In this document: in pieces, positions 5,917 through 5,926 of the stretch
Position numbering within the stretch: the first letter of the stretch is position 1
Layout of the letters: the number at the start of each line of letters is the position of its first letter
NCBI GenBank assembly: GCA_028717825.1
Contig: JAQUNB010000088.1
Coordinates: 1 to 5,926, forward strand
Direction: 5' to 3'
Origin: Candidatus Omnitrophota bacterium
GTDB taxonomy: Bacteria > Omnitrophota > Gorgyraeia > Tantalellales > Tantalellaceae
Length of the DNA stretch: 5,926 bases
The notes under the pieces: generated by a model
Database searches by the model: none
What the model saw: only the letters and a program-made list of their open reading frames with translations
What the model was told of the DNA's origin: nothing
Position numbers and translations under genes: made by a program

Positions 5917-5926
5917 CTTCTTGAAA

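Overview
The window reads as a chromosomal segment of a free-living, probably uncultured, Gram-negative-type bacterium of moderate GC. The style fits Candidatus Omnitrophota or a neighbouring PVC or deltaproteobacterial lineage: a B12-type radical SAM enzyme, a CPA2 antiporter fused to a PTS EIIA domain, a GYD-domain protein, and a GGGGTCAGG-type palindrome between genes. The lineage is inferred from gene style only and is low confidence. All five genes are on the + strand.

Layout. (1) 3-869 is the 3' part of a radical SAM gene whose start lies upstream of the window. (2) 870-1146 is a non-coding gap, AT-rich on its left side, holding a long imperfect palindrome (935-1097) built around an 18-bp stem. 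(3) 1147-2862 encodes a cation:proton antiporter with a C-terminal EIIA phosphoacceptor domain. It is followed 35 bases later by a small GYD-domain gene (2898-3176), and the two are probably one transcript. (4) 3177-3413 is a second non-coding gap, with a perfect 12-bp hairpin and a weak candidate promoter. (5) 3414-4097 and 4078-5874 encode an OmpR/PhoB-family response regulator and a PhoR-like sensor kinase, overlapping by 20 bases. (6) The last 52 bases carry an 11-base-period direct repeat with the layout of a Pho box, suggesting that a PhoB-controlled gene begins just beyond the window.

How the parts may work together. The kinase and regulator form a complete two-component system of the PhoR/PhoB type. 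The antiporter probably exchanges monovalent cations for protons, and its EIIA domain could tie transport to the phosphorylation state of a PTS phosphorelay. In enterobacteria the free-standing EIIA-Ntr protein affects both potassium transport and PhoR/KdpD kinases, so the neighbourhood is suggestive, but nothing in the sequence proves a link. I see no CRISPR array, tRNA, rRNA, transposase gene or clear novel multi-gene defence system. The unusual items are the palindromic element, the antiporter-EIIA fusion and the candidate Pho box.
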